A stretch of DNA of 64,000 nt from Haloarcula limicola (GCF_010119205.1 NZ_WRXM01000002.1:922982-986981), one strand, 5' to 3'; positions 17,814-26,959 are shown, numbered from the stretch's first letter. The notes: a model not told the origin generated them from the sequence alone. A program made the numbers and translations.

Positions 17814-19130
17814 ATGCCAGAAGGAAACGGAACCGTCGCGCTCGCCTTCTCCGGCGGGCTCGACACGACAGTCTGCGTCTCGCTGCTCAAAGAGGAGTAC
17901 GGCTACGACGAGGTCATCGGCGTCACCGTCGACGTCGGCCAGCCCGACTACGAGTTCGAGGAGGCCGAGGAGACCGCCGAAGCGCTCGGCGTCGAGCAGT
18001 ACGTCGTCGACGCCAAGGAGGAGTTCGCCGACCTCTGTCTGAAGGCCGTGAAGGCCAACGCCGACTACCAGGGCTACCCGCTCGGCACCGCGCTCGCGCG
18101 CCCGGTCATCGCCAAGGCCATCCTCTCGGTCGCCGAGGAGGAGGGCTGTAACGGCATCGCCCACGGCTGTACCGGCAAGGGCAACGACCAGCTTCGCTTC
18201 GAGGCCATCTGGCGCGACTCCGATATGGAGGTCATCGCCCCCGTCCGCGAACTCGGCCTGACCCGCGAGTGGGAGAACGAGTATGCCCAGGAGAAGGGCC
18301 TCCCCGTCGAGGGCGGCGACGGCGGCCGCTACTCCATCGACACGAACCTCTGGAGCCGCTCGATCGAGGGCTCCGAACTCGAAGACCCGTCGACGATCCC
18401 CGAGGACGACATCTACAAGTGGACCGAGAATCCCTCGGATAAGGACGCCGAACTGGTCGATATCGAGTTCGAGGAGGGGAAAGCCGTCGCCGTCGACGGC
18501 GACGGACTGGGGAAGGTCGAACTCATCGAGCAGCTCAACGAGCAGGCGGGCTCCCACGGTATCGGCCGCACCGATATGATGGAAGACCGCATGCTCGGGC
18601 TCAAGGTCCGCGAGAACTACGAGCACCCCGCGGCCACCGTCCTGCTGACCGCCCACGAGGCGCTGGAGGGCCTCGTCCTCACGCAGGAGGAACGCCAGTT
18701 CAAGGCCCAGGTCGACCAGCAGTGGTCCCAGAAGGCCTACGAGGGACTCGTCGACGCGCCGCTGGTCAGCGCGCTCGAAGCGTTCGTCGACGACACCAAC
18801 GAGCGCGTCACCGGCTCCGTGACGGTGAAACTCGAAGGCGGTCACTGCCGTCCAGTCTCCCGCGAGTCCGACTACGCCGTCTACAGCGAATCGGCGGCCT
18901 CCTTCGACGAGGAGGACGTCACCGGCGGCATCACCCAGCAGGACGCCACCGGCGTCGCCAAGTACCACGGCTTCCAGTCCCGTCTGGCGAACGAGATCCT
19001 GGCCGACGCGCGCAAGAACACGGCGGTCACGGACGGTGGCAGCGAGGGGCGCGAACGGAGTGAGCGGCCCTCGGAGAACGCGAACGGTGAAACCGTGAGC
19101 GAGACAGCGAACGCGGAGTCGGAGGAATAA
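17814..19130 (+). CDS. argG: Argininosuccinate synthase
   Basis: Joins citrulline and aspartate using ATP, the penultimate step of arginine synthesis. The PP-loop SGGLDTTVCVSLL is at residues 11-23, and the family blocks TGKGNDQLRFE and GGRYSIDTNLWSRSIEG are present. 438 aa is about 35 residues longer than usual: after the normal end near ILADARKNTAVTDGG comes a Ser/Glu/Asn-rich tail encoded by short palindromic DNA (see finding). argH follows after 3 nt, so the two form one operon. Confidence 0.97.
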   Translation: MPEGNGTVALAFSGGLDTTVCVSLLKEEYGYDEVIGVTVDVGQPDYEFEEAEETAEALGVEQYVVDAKEEFADLCLKAVKANADYQGYPLGTALARPVIAKAILSVAEEEGCNGIAHGCTGKGNDQLRFEAIWRDSDMEVIAPVRELGLTREWENEYAQEKGLPVEGGDGGRYSIDTNLWSRSIEGSELEDPSTIPEDDIYKWTENPSDKDAELVDIEFEEGKAVAVDGDGLGKVELIEQLNEQAGSHGIGRTDMMEDRMLGLKVRENYEHPAATVLLTAHEALEGLVLTQEERQFKAQVDQQWSQKAYEGLVDAPLVSALEAFVDDTNERVTGSVTVKLEGGHCRPVSRESDYAVYSESAASFDEEDVTGGITQQDATGVAKYHGFQSRLANEILADARKNTAVTDGGSEGRERSERPSENANGETVSETANAESEE

Positions 19131-19133
19131 CGG

Positions 19134-20624
19134 ATGAGCGACGGAGAGGACCCCACCTCGGAGCCAGACGACGAGACGGTCGTCCGCCGCGACCGCTTCG
19201 CCGGCGGGCCGGCCCGCTCGTTCCTCTCCTCGCTCGCCGACGACGAGCGCATCTTCGCGGCCGACCTCGCGGTGGACCGCGCCCACGTCGTGATGCTCGC
19301 CGAGCAGGGCATCGTCGACGAAGCGACGGTCGGCGAGATCCTGGCCGCCCTCGACGAGGTCGAGGCGGCGGGTCACGGCGACCTCTCCGACGGCGAAGAC
19401 GTCCACGAGGCCATCGAGAGCGCGGTCATCGACCGAGTCGGGCCGGAGGGCGGGAAGATGCACACCGCCCGCTCGCGCAACGACGAGGTGGCCGCGTGCA
19501 TCCGGTACCGCCTGCGCGAGGACGTCCTCGACCTGCTCTCGACGCTCGTCGGCGCGCGCGAGCAGTTGCTCGCGGTGGCGAGCGACCACGACGAGACGGT
19601 GATGCCTGGCTACACGCACCTCCAGCCCGCGCAGCCGACGACGGTGGCTCACTGGGTGCTCTCCTACGAACAGGCGCTCCAGCGAGACACCGGTCGGCTG
19701 CTCGATGCCTACGAGCGCATCAACCAGAGTCCGCTGGGCGCGGCCGCCTTCGCCGGGACGCCGTTCGAGGTGAACCGCGAGCGAACCGCCGAACTGCTCG
19801 GGTTCGACTCCGTAGCGGAGAACTCGATGGACGCCTCGGCGACCCGCGACTTCCTCGTGGAGACGATCAGCGCCGTCGCCGCGCTGGCGACGACGCTGTC
19901 GAGTCTCGCCGAGGACGTGATCGTGATGGCCAGCAAGGACCACGTCGAACTCGACGACGACTACTCCTCGACGAGTTCCATCATGCCACAGAAGAAGAAC
20001 CCCGACACGCTGGAACTGGTGCGGGGTCGCACCGGCGACGCGACCGCCGGGCTGAACGGCCTGCTGACCAACCTCAAGGGCCAGCCGCGCGCGTACAACC
20101 GCGACCTGCAACGCGCGGGCCGGCACGCGTGGGACGCCATCGACAGCGTGACCGACAGCGTCGAGGTCGCGGCGGGCGCGGTGGCGACGGCCGACTGGCC
20201 CGCCGAGACGCTCGAAGCCGCGGCCGGGGAGGGCTTCGCCACCGCGACCGGCGTCGCGGACCTGCTGGCGATGGCTGGCGTCCCGTTCCGCACCGCCCAC
20301 GAGGTCGTGGCGGAGGCGGCCGCCGGGCTCGACGCGGACGAGGACGCCCCGGACTACGAGGCGCTCTCGGCGGTCGCCGAGGACGTGTTGGGCGACCCCC
20401 TTTCCCAGTTCGTCGAGCGCGAGGCCGTCGAGCGGGCGCTCGATCCGACCGAGAGCGTCGCCATGCGCGACTCCCGCGGCGGGCCCGCGCCCGCGGCCGT
20501 CGCCGAACAGGTGTCGGACGCGGAAGACGTTCTGACGGCGCACCGAGAGACGGTCGAATCGCGGCGAGACGCCGTCGAACGCGCGACAGACCGCCGGCAG
20601 ACGGAGGTGAGTCGCTATGCGTGA
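19134..20624 (+). CDS. argH: Argininosuccinate lyase
   Basis: Splits argininosuccinate into arginine and fumarate. 496 aa. The fumarase/ASL superfamily signature SSIMPQKKNPD is at about residues 280-290, with the upstream ARSRNDEVA and TVMPGYTHLQPAQPTTVAHW blocks also intact. An acidic N-terminal extension (MSDGEDPTSEPDDETVV) precedes the fold. The start lies 3 nt after argG. The last gene of the argGH unit; an AT-rich promoter region separates it from the LysW-dependent operon. Confidence 0.97.
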   Translation: MSDGEDPTSEPDDETVVRRDRFAGGPARSFLSSLADDERIFAADLAVDRAHVVMLAEQGIVDEATVGEILAALDEVEAAGHGDLSDGEDVHEAIESAVIDRVGPEGGKMHTARSRNDEVAACIRYRLREDVLDLLSTLVGAREQLLAVASDHDETVMPGYTHLQPAQPTTVAHWVLSYEQALQRDTGRLLDAYERINQSPLGAAAFAGTPFEVNRERTAELLGFDSVAENSMDASATRDFLVETISAVAALATTLSSLAEDVIVMASKDHVELDDDYSSTSSIMPQKKNPDTLELVRGRTGDATAGLNGLLTNLKGQPRAYNRDLQRAGRHAWDAIDSVTDSVEVAAGAVATADWPAETLEAAAGEGFATATGVADLLAMAGVPFRTAHEVVAEAAAGLDADEDAPDYEALSAVAEDVLGDPLSQFVEREAVERALDPTESVAMRDSRGGPAPAAVAEQVSDAEDVLTAHRETVESRRDAVERATDRRQTEVSRYA

Positions 20625-20788
20625 GCGACGACCAGCCCCGCGAGGGGAAATTATACCATAAATCTGATACGGATTTCAGACATAGGCGGATATCGGGATT
20701 AACACTCCATTAGAGTGCTGTATGGTTAGATAGTCTTTCTGATAGGTTCGAAGGGTTTAAGTGAGTGGGTGTGCGAGGGTGAGGTACA
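20625..20788 (+). promoter_or_regulatory. AT-rich control region of the argW operon
   Basis: Unusually AT-rich 164 nt. A TATA-like GGTTTAAG at 20754-20761 lies about 28 nt before the argW ATG. Upstream are two inverted repeats that look like regulator sites: AAATC-n7-GATTT (20660-20676) and CACTC-n5-GAGTG (20703-20717). Their position suggests control of the LysW-type operon by a DNA-binding protein; the regulator is not identified. Confidence 0.6.
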
Positions 20789-20953
20789 ATGGCAGAATGC
20801 ATCGAGTGCGGGGCCGACGTGTCCCTGCACGACAACCTCGAAGTCGGAGAGATCGTCGACTGTTCCACCTGTGGCGCCGAGCTCGAAGTCGTCGCCACGG
20901 ACCCCGTCGAGCTCGACAGCGCGCCCGAGCTCGAAGAGGACTGGGGTGAGTGA
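20789..20953 (+). CDS. lysW: LysW/ArgW amino-group carrier protein
   Basis: 54-aa carrier to whose C-terminal Glu the amino group of glutamate (or alpha-aminoadipate) is attached, protecting it during ornithine (or lysine) synthesis. Seen: two zinc-binding pairs, CIEC and CSTC, and the diagnostic C-terminus EDWGE. The start MAECIECGADVS is set by the CxxC and by a TATA-like box 28 nt upstream. In this cluster it serves arginine synthesis (ArgW role), since all following genes make ornithine and citrulline and no lysine-specific genes are present. Confidence 0.93.
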   Translation: MAECIECGADVSLHDNLEVGEIVDCSTCGAELEVVATDPVELDSAPELEEDWGE

Positions 20954-20954
20954 G

Positions 20955-21023
20955 GTGTTCGCGGTGGCGCGGCGCGTTGCGTCGCTCGTGACTGTGACCC
21001 GTGACGCCGCGACCCGCGAACAC
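20955..21023 (+). repeat. Inverted repeat between lysW and argX
   Basis: The only sizeable gap inside the operon (84 nt) holds a 10-bp perfect inverted repeat, GTGTTCGCGG at 20955-20964 and CCGCGAACAC at 21014-21023. As RNA it would form a long-range hairpin just after the lysW stop and just before argX. Confidence 0.6.
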
Positions 21024-21037
21024 GCGGAGACCACAGC

Positions 21038-21934
21038 ATGAAGGTCGGAATGCTCTACTCGCGCATCCGCAAGGACGAGAAGCTCCTGCTGTCGGAACTG
21101 CGCGAGCGCGATCACGAGGTCGTGAAGATCGACGTCCGCAAGCAGCAGTTCAACATCAGCGACGCGCCCGAGGAGTTCGAGGACCTTGACCTGGTCGTCG
21201 ACCGCTGTCTGGCGACCTCCCGGAGCGTCTACGCGACGAAGTTCGCCGCGGCCTACAACGTGCCGGTCGTCAACGGCCCCGACGTCGCGGAGGTCTGCTC
21301 GGACAAGGTCAAGAACAGCCTCGCGCTGGTCGAAGCGGGCGTCCCGACGCCCGACACCGACGTGGCGTTCACGAAGGACGCCGCCCTCGAATCCATCGAG
21401 GAGTTCGGCTACCCCTGCGTGCTGAAGCCCGTCGTCGGGTCGTGGGGCCGCCTGATGGCCAAGATCGACTCCCGCGACGCCGCGGAGGCCATCCTCGAAC
21501 ACAAGGAGACGCTCGGACACTACGAGCACAAGATCTTCTACGTCCAGGAGTTTGTCGAGAAGCCCGGCCGGGACATCCGCGTGCTGGCCGTCGACGGCGA
21601 ACCCGTCGCCGCGATGGTCCGCTCGTCGGACCACTGGCTCACCAACGCCGCGAAGGGCGCGGAGACGAACACCTTCGAACTGGACGACCGCGCGCTCGAA
21701 CTGGTCGAGAAGGCCTCCGACGCCGTCGGCGGCGGGCTGCTCGGCGTCGACCTGATGGAGGTCGGTTACGACGAGGAGAGCGGCGAGTTCGAGGAGTACA
21801 CGGTCCACGAGGTCAACCACACCGTCGAGTTCAAGGCGCTGAACGAGGTCACCGACGTCGACGTCCCGGCTGAGGTCGTCGACTGGCTCGAATCGAAGGC
21901 GGCAAGCGAGAGCGACGCGGAGGTCACCGCATGA
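21038..21934 (+). CDS. argX: Glutamate--LysW ligase (ArgX/LysX family)
   Basis: ATP-grasp ligase, 298 aa, that links the amino group of glutamate to the terminal Glu of LysW, opening the protected ornithine route. RimK-type ATP-grasp blocks are visible: CVLKPVVGSWGRLMAKI, FYVQEFVEKPGRDIRVLAVDGE and YTVHEVNHTVEFKAL at the metal site. LysX and ArgX are close relatives; assignment to arginine rests on the neighbours argC-argF. A dual role in lysine synthesis cannot be excluded, but lysC and other diaminopimelate-route clues make it less needed. Overlaps argC by 4 nt. Confidence 0.92.
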   Translation: MKVGMLYSRIRKDEKLLLSELRERDHEVVKIDVRKQQFNISDAPEEFEDLDLVVDRCLATSRSVYATKFAAAYNVPVVNGPDVAEVCSDKVKNSLALVEAGVPTPDTDVAFTKDAALESIEEFGYPCVLKPVVGSWGRLMAKIDSRDAAEAILEHKETLGHYEHKIFYVQEFVEKPGRDIRVLAVDGEPVAAMVRSSDHWLTNAAKGAETNTFELDDRALELVEKASDAVGGGLLGVDLMEVGYDEESGEFEEYTVHEVNHTVEFKALNEVTDVDVPAEVVDWLESKAASESDAEVTA

Positions 21935-22968
21935 CGTACTCCGCGAGCGTCGTCGGCGGCTCCGGCTTCACCGGCGGCGAACTGCTCCGCCTGCTCGACG
22001 GCCACCCCGAGTTCGAACTCGAACAGGCCACGAGCCGGTCGAAGGCCAACAAGACGATCGGTCACCAGCACCCGAACCTCCGGCACTCGGATCTTCGCTT
22101 CTCCTCGCCCGAGGAACTGGAGTCCGTGGACGTGCTGTTCGCCGCGACGCCCCACGGCGTCTCGATGGAGCAGATAGACGCCTTTCAGGACGCCGCCGGG
22201 ACGGTCGTGGACCTCTCGGCCGATTTCCGCTTGGACACCGCAGAACAGTACGACGAGTGGTACGACGGGCACACGCGCCCGGACCTGCTCGAAGCGAGCG
22301 AGTACGCGCTGCCCGAACTCAACCGCGACAACCTCGCGGGCGCGGACCTGATCGCCTCCGGCGGCTGTAACGCCACGGCGACGATCCTGGGGCTGCTGCC
22401 GCTGTTCGAGGCCGATATCCTCTCGGGCGACGAGCAGGTCGTCGTCGACGTGAAGGTCGGCTCCAGCGAGGGCGGGGCCGGCGGCGGCGAGGCCTCCTCT
22501 CATCCCGAGCGCTCGGGCGTCGTCCGCCCCTACGCCCCGACGGGCCACCGCCACGAGGCCGAGATCCAGCAGTTCCTCGGCGTCGACGTCTCCTTCACCG
22601 TCCACGCGGTGGACATGGTCCGCGGCGCGAGCGCGACCTGTCACGTCTTCCCCGACGGGCCCATCTCGAAGGGCGACCTCTGGGGCGCGTACAGAGGCGA
22701 GTACGAGGACGAACCGTTCGTCGAACTGGTGGCGGGCGGTGGCGGCGTCTACCGCTACCCCGAACCGAAGGCCGTCGCGGGGACGAACAAGGCCGAAGTC
22801 GGTTTCGAACTCGACCCCGCGAACAAGCGACTGGTCGTCTTCTCGGCCATCGACAACATGATGAAGGGGTCGGCCGGTCAGGCCGTCCACGCGGCCAACG
22901 TCGCGCTCGGCATCGAAGAGACGGCGGGACTGGAGTTCCAGGGACTCCACCCCGTCGGCGCGCCGTAA
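21931..22968 (+). CDS. argC: LysW-gamma-L-glutamyl phosphate reductase
   Basis: NADPH-dependent reduction of the LysW-bound glutamyl phosphate to the semialdehyde. 345 aa. N-terminal Rossmann motif VVGGSGFTGGELLRLLDGHP, catalytic Cys in ASGGCNATATILGLLPL (about residue 148) and the conserved TGHRHEAEIQQFL and SAIDNMMKGSAGQAVHAAN. Starts at an ATGA overlap with argX, so translation is coupled. Confidence 0.95.
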   Translation: MTYSASVVGGSGFTGGELLRLLDGHPEFELEQATSRSKANKTIGHQHPNLRHSDLRFSSPEELESVDVLFAATPHGVSMEQIDAFQDAAGTVVDLSADFRLDTAEQYDEWYDGHTRPDLLEASEYALPELNRDNLAGADLIASGGCNATATILGLLPLFEADILSGDEQVVVDVKVGSSEGGAGGGEASSHPERSGVVRPYAPTGHRHEAEIQQFLGVDVSFTVHAVDMVRGASATCHVFPDGPISKGDLWGAYRGEYEDEPFVELVAGGGGVYRYPEPKAVAGTNKAEVGFELDPANKRLVVFSAIDNMMKGSAGQAVHAANVALGIEETAGLEFQGLHPVGAP

Positions 22969-22986
22969 TCCCTGACGAGGTTTTCT

Positions 22987-23826
22987 ATGACAGTAGTTAT
23001 CAAAGTCGGTGGCGCTCGCGCTGTTGACCCGGCGGGGGCGCTGGCGGACGTGGCATCGTTAGTGGCCGACGGTGAGGACGTCGTCGTGGTTCACGGCGGC
23101 TCCACCAAGGTCGACGAGACGCTCGAACGGTTGGGCATCGAACCGGAGTACGTCGAGACGCCCAGCGGCGTCGTCGGCCGTTTCACCGACGAAGCCACGA
23201 TGGAAGTATTCGAGATGGCGTTCGGTCACCTCAACACGCAACTCGTCGCCGGCCTCCAGAGCGAGGGCGTCGACGCCGTCGGGCTGAACGGCGTCGACGG
23301 GAAGTTGCTCTACGGCCCCCGCAAGTCCGCGGTCAGGGTCGTCGAGGACGGCAAGAAGAAGATCCGCCGCGGCGACCACTCGGGCACGATCAAGCGGGTC
23401 AACGGCGACCTGCTGGAGTCGCTCCTTTCGGACGGCTACACGCCGGTCGCCGCGCCGCCGATGGCCGGGGACGACGACGGCGAGATTATCCCCGTCAACA
23501 CCGACGCCGACCGCTCGGCGGCCGCCATCGCCGCCGAACTCGACGCGACGCTCATCCTGCTGACCGACGTCGAGGGCGTCTTCGCCGACGCCGACGACCC
23601 CTCGACGCTCATCGAATCCGTCGAGACGGCCGAGGAGTGGGCCGATCTCGAAGCCGCCGCCGAGGGGTTCATGGGTCGAAAGGTCATGGCCGTCGAGGAG
23701 GCGCTGACCGGCGGCGCGAGCGAGGCGGTGGTCGCCGACGCCAACGCCGACGAGCCGATAACCTCGGCCCTCGAAGGCAGCGGAACGCATATGCACGCGA
23801 GCGCGGTTCAGGAGGACAACGAATGA
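22987..23826 (+). CDS. argB: LysW-glutamate kinase (ArgB/LysZ)
   Basis: Phosphorylates the side-chain carboxylate of LysW-bound glutamate. 279 aa of the amino-acid kinase fold: N-terminal VVIKVGGA phosphate loop, VVVHGGSTKVDE, and the nucleotide region TLILLTDVEGVFAD. Lies 18 nt after argC and overlaps argD by 4 nt. LysZ and ArgB types are hard to separate by eye; the operon decides. Confidence 0.95.
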   Translation: MTVVIKVGGARAVDPAGALADVASLVADGEDVVVVHGGSTKVDETLERLGIEPEYVETPSGVVGRFTDEATMEVFEMAFGHLNTQLVAGLQSEGVDAVGLNGVDGKLLYGPRKSAVRVVEDGKKKIRRGDHSGTIKRVNGDLLESLLSDGYTPVAAPPMAGDDDGEIIPVNTDADRSAAAIAAELDATLILLTDVEGVFADADDPSTLIESVETAEEWADLEAAAEGFMGRKVMAVEEALTGGASEAVVADANADEPITSALEGSGTHMHASAVQEDNE

Positions 23827-24950
23827 GCGGATTCGTCTTCAACGAGAAACCCATCCAGATAGAGCGCGGCGACGGCGCGTACGTCTACGACGATAGCGGT
23901 ACCGAATACCTCGACATGGGCGCGTCCTACGCCTGCGTCCCGCTCGGGCACGGCCACGACGCGGTACAGGAGGCCGTCACCGAGCAGTTCGAGAAGTTGA
24001 CCTACGTACAGGCGTCCTATCCGAACGCCCAGCGGACGGCGCTGTACGAACTGCTCGCCGACACCGCGCCGGATCCCATCGACAAGACGTGGCTCTGTAA
24101 CTCCGGGACCGAGGCCAACGAGGCGGCGCTGAAGTTCGCCCGCTCGGCCACCGGGAACTCCAAGATCGTCGCCACGATGAAGGGATTCCACGGTCGGACG
24201 ATGGGCGCGCTCGCCACGACGTGGAAGAGCAAGTACAAGAAGCCCTACGAGCCGCTCATCGGCGACGTGGAGTTCGTCCCCTACGACGACGCGGAGGCGC
24301 TCTCCGAGGCCGTCGACGACGACACCGCCGCGTTCATCGTCGAACCGGTGCAGGGCGAGGGCGGCATCAACCCCGCCTCGACCGAGTACCTCGAAGCGGC
24401 CCGCGAGATAACCGAGGAGACGGGCACGGCGCTCATCTTCGACGAGGTCCAGACCGGGATGGGCCGGACCGGCGCGCTGTGGAACTCCCAGCGCGCGGAC
24501 GTGACGCCCGACATGATCACGTCGGCGAAGGGACTCGGCAACGGCTTCCCCGTCGGCGCGACGCTCTGCCGGGACTGGATCGCCGAGGACTACGGCTCGC
24601 ACGCCTCGACGTTCTCCGGCGGGCCGGTCATCTCCGCCGCGGCGGGCGCGACGGTCTCGACGATGCTGGAGGAGGACGTTCCCGAGAACGCCGCCGCGAT
24701 GGGCGAGTACCTCCAGGCGGAACTGGAATCGGCCATCGGCGACGAGGTCCGCGATATCCGCGGCGAGGGCCTGATGGTCGGCGTCGAAGTCGGCCGGGGT
24801 GCGAACAAGGCGCTGAAGCAACTCGCGCTGAACCATCAGGTGCTCGCGCTGCCCGCGGGCCGGACCGTCGTTCGCCTGCTCCCGCCGCTGACTATCGACG
24901 AGGACCACGCCGACGCCGTGGTCGAAGCCATGGCGGAGGTCGTCGGATGA
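23823..24950 (+). CDS. argD: LysW-ornithine (acetylornithine-type) aminotransferase
   Basis: PLP enzyme, 375 aa, transaminating the LysW-bound semialdehyde to LysW-ornithine. Class III signature LIFDEVQTGMGRTGALW followed by the PLP-lysine segment ITSAKGLGNGFPVGA; CNSGTEANEAALKFAR binds the cofactor phosphate. The frame is open to 23637, but the ATG overlapping the argB stop (ATGA) gives the normal N-terminus MSGFVFNEKPIQIERG. Confidence 0.95.
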   Translation: MSGFVFNEKPIQIERGDGAYVYDDSGTEYLDMGASYACVPLGHGHDAVQEAVTEQFEKLTYVQASYPNAQRTALYELLADTAPDPIDKTWLCNSGTEANEAALKFARSATGNSKIVATMKGFHGRTMGALATTWKSKYKKPYEPLIGDVEFVPYDDAEALSEAVDDDTAAFIVEPVQGEGGINPASTEYLEAAREITEETGTALIFDEVQTGMGRTGALWNSQRADVTPDMITSAKGLGNGFPVGATLCRDWIAEDYGSHASTFSGGPVISAAAGATVSTMLEEDVPENAAAMGEYLQAELESAIGDEVRDIRGEGLMVGVEVGRGANKALKQLALNHQVLALPAGRTVVRLLPPLTIDEDHADAVVEAMAEVVG

Positions 24951-26002
24951 GCGAAGCCGCCACTATCGAAGCCGACACCGAGGCCCGCGAACTGCTCGAA
25001 GACATCGTCCGCATCCCTTCGGTCTCGCGGAACGAACGCGAGGCCGCCGAGCGACTCGTCGACTTCTTCGAGGACCACGGTCGCGAGGCGCGGCTGGACG
25101 AGGTCGGCAACGTCCGCGCGCCCGCCGACGACGGCGTCCTCCTCACGTCGCACATCGACACCGTGCCGGGCGACATCCCGGTTCGGATCGAGAAGAGCGA
25201 GGAGGGCGAAGTGCTGTGGGGCCGCGGCAGCGTCGACGCGAAGGGACCGCTGTGTTCGATGGCCGTCGCCGCCGTCCGCACCGGCGCGTCGTTCGTCGGC
25301 GTCGTCGGCGAGGAAGTCGACTCCGAGGGAGCGCGCTATCTCGTCGAAGACCGCGAGAGCGCGCCCGACGCCGTCGTCAACGGCGAGCCCTCCGGCTGGG
25401 AGGGCATCACGCTCGGCTACCGCGGACTGCTGGCGGGCACCTACGTCGCCACCAGCGAGTCCGGCCACTCCTCCCGCCCGGAGAACAACGCGATCCAGGA
25501 CGCCATCGACTGGTGGTCGGCCGTCGAGGCGGAGTTCGACCCCGACGACTGGCTCCCCGTCTTCGAGCGGGTCACCTGCAAACCCGTCGATATCGACGGC
25601 GGCACCTCCGAGGATGGGCTGAGCGTCGAGACGACGATGGACGTCCAGTTGCGCGTCCCGCCGGAGTACACCACCGACGAGATTCGGGAGATAGCGGACG
25701 GCTACCTCGGCAACGGCACCGTCAACTGGGACGACCAGGTCGAACCCGTGATGCAGAGCCCCCGGACGAGCGTCGCCCGGGCGTTCCGAGCCGCCATCCG
25801 ACAGCACGACGGCGACCCGACGCTACTGCGGAAGACCGGGACCAGCGACATGAACGTCTTCGCTCAGTCGTGGGACTGCCCGATGGCGACCTACGGTCCC
25901 GGCGACTCCGACCTGGATCACGCGCCCAACGAACACATCCACCTCGCGGAGTACGACCGCGCGGTGAGCGTCCTCACGGACGTGACCGAACGCCTGCTGT
26001 GA
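24947..26002 (+). CDS. argE: LysW-ornithine hydrolase (ArgE/LysK, M20 family)
   Basis: Zinc peptidase, 351 aa, releasing ornithine from LysW so the carrier can be reused. M20 metal and catalytic motifs are present: TSHIDTVPG, GRGSVDAKGPLCSMA, and VGEEVDSEGARYLVE. The ATG overlaps the argD stop by 4 nt. A long open frame extends upstream inside argD but is Arg-rich shadow sequence. Confidence 0.94.
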   Translation: MSEAATIEADTEARELLEDIVRIPSVSRNEREAAERLVDFFEDHGREARLDEVGNVRAPADDGVLLTSHIDTVPGDIPVRIEKSEEGEVLWGRGSVDAKGPLCSMAVAAVRTGASFVGVVGEEVDSEGARYLVEDRESAPDAVVNGEPSGWEGITLGYRGLLAGTYVATSESGHSSRPENNAIQDAIDWWSAVEAEFDPDDWLPVFERVTCKPVDIDGGTSEDGLSVETTMDVQLRVPPEYTTDEIREIADGYLGNGTVNWDDQVEPVMQSPRTSVARAFRAAIRQHDGDPTLLRKTGTSDMNVFAQSWDCPMATYGPGDSDLDHAPNEHIHLAEYDRAVSVLTDVTERLL

Positions 26003-26004
26003 CC

Positions 26005-26895
26005 ATGGACCTGCTCGACGTCGACGACCTCACGACCGACGAACTGACCGCGGTGCTCGACCGCGCCGCCGACATCAAGGCCGCCCCCGAGACGTACGAC
26101 GACGCGCTCGACGGCCAGACGCTGGGGATGATCTTCGAGAAGCCGTCGACGCGGACCCGCGTCTCCTTCGAGACGGGGATGACGAAACTCGGCGGTCACG
26201 CCGTCTTTCTCGGCCCGGACGACATCCACCTGGGCCACGGCGAACCCGTCAAGGACACGGCCCGGGCGCTCTCGCGGTACGTCGACTTCGTGATGGCCCG
26301 CGTCTTCGACCACGCCGACGCCGAGGAACTGGCCGAGTACGCCGACGTGCCGGTCATCAACGCCCTGACCGACGACGCCCACCCCTGCCAGACGCTCGCG
26401 GACTTACTGACCGTCCGCGAGGAGTTCGGCGGGTTCGAGGACGTCTCGGTGGCGTGGGTCGGTGACGGCAACAACGTCTGTCAGTCGTTCGTGCTGGGCG
26501 CGGCGATGACCGGCATCGACCTCACCGTCGCCACGCCCGAGGGGTACGAAGTGACCGACGACGTCCTGGAGCGGGCGGCCGAGTTCGACAACGCGCCCGC
26601 GACGACTCACGACCCCGAGTCGGCCGTCGAGGACGCCGACGTGGTCTACACGGACGTCTTCGTCAGCATGGGCCAGGAGGACCGCCGCGAGGCGAAACTC
26701 GCCGACTTTGACGGCTTCCAGGTCACCACCGACCTGCTCGGCGACCGCACGCTGATGCACTGCCTGCCCGCCCACCGCGGCGAGGAAGTGACCGACGAGG
26801 TTATCGAGTCGGAGAACGCCGTCGTCTGGGACCAGGCGGAGAACCGGATGCACGCGCAGAACGGGCTGCTGACGTGGCTGGCGGATAGAAAGTAG
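26005..26895 (+). CDS. argF: Ornithine carbamoyltransferase
   Basis: Forms citrulline from ornithine and carbamoyl phosphate. 296 aa with carbamoyl phosphate motif EKPSTRTRVSFE, ornithine-side HPCQTLADLLT and the HCLPAHRG loop. The start is 2 nt after argE. It ends the operon: a hairpin with T-tract follows at 26898-26928. The last 23 codons (ending MHAQNGLLTWLADRK) reappear, decayed, 211 nt downstream. Confidence 0.96.
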   Translation: MDLLDVDDLTTDELTAVLDRAADIKAAPETYDDALDGQTLGMIFEKPSTRTRVSFETGMTKLGGHAVFLGPDDIHLGHGEPVKDTARALSRYVDFVMARVFDHADAEELAEYADVPVINALTDDAHPCQTLADLLTVREEFGGFEDVSVAWVGDGNNVCQSFVLGAAMTGIDLTVATPEGYEVTDDVLERAAEFDNAPATTHDPESAVEDADVVYTDVFVSMGQEDRREAKLADFDGFQVTTDLLGDRTLMHCLPAHRGEEVTDEVIESENAVVWDQAENRMHAQNGLLTWLADRK

Positions 26896-26897
26896 TC

Positions 26898-26928
26898 CCG
26901 CGCTGAACGAAGTGAAGCGCGGCTTTTT
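26898..26928 (+). terminator. Hairpin plus T5 after argF
   Basis: Perfect 7-bp stem CCGCGCT (26898-26904) and AGCGCGG (26916-26922) with an 11-nt loop, followed by C and five T. Begins 2 nt after the argF stop, so it probably ends the arginine operon transcript. It is also the first part of the spacer shared with ileS. Confidence 0.7.
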
Positions 26929-26941
26929 CGCCACCGTCAGA

Positions 26942-26959
26942 GCAAGCTCTGACGAGCCT
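26942..26959. repeat. Short perfect palindrome in the argF spacer
   Basis: GTCAGAGCAAGCTCTGAC-type hairpin (GTCAGAG/CTCTGAC arms, four-base loop) a little downstream of the T-tract. Part of the structured 142-nt spacer between argF and its tail copy. Confidence 0.55.

Noticed and set aside
21038-21934. Calling the ligase LysX (lysine pathway)
   Set aside because: The operon contains argC to argF and ends with ornithine carbamoyltransferase; no homocitrate or aminoadipate genes are present.
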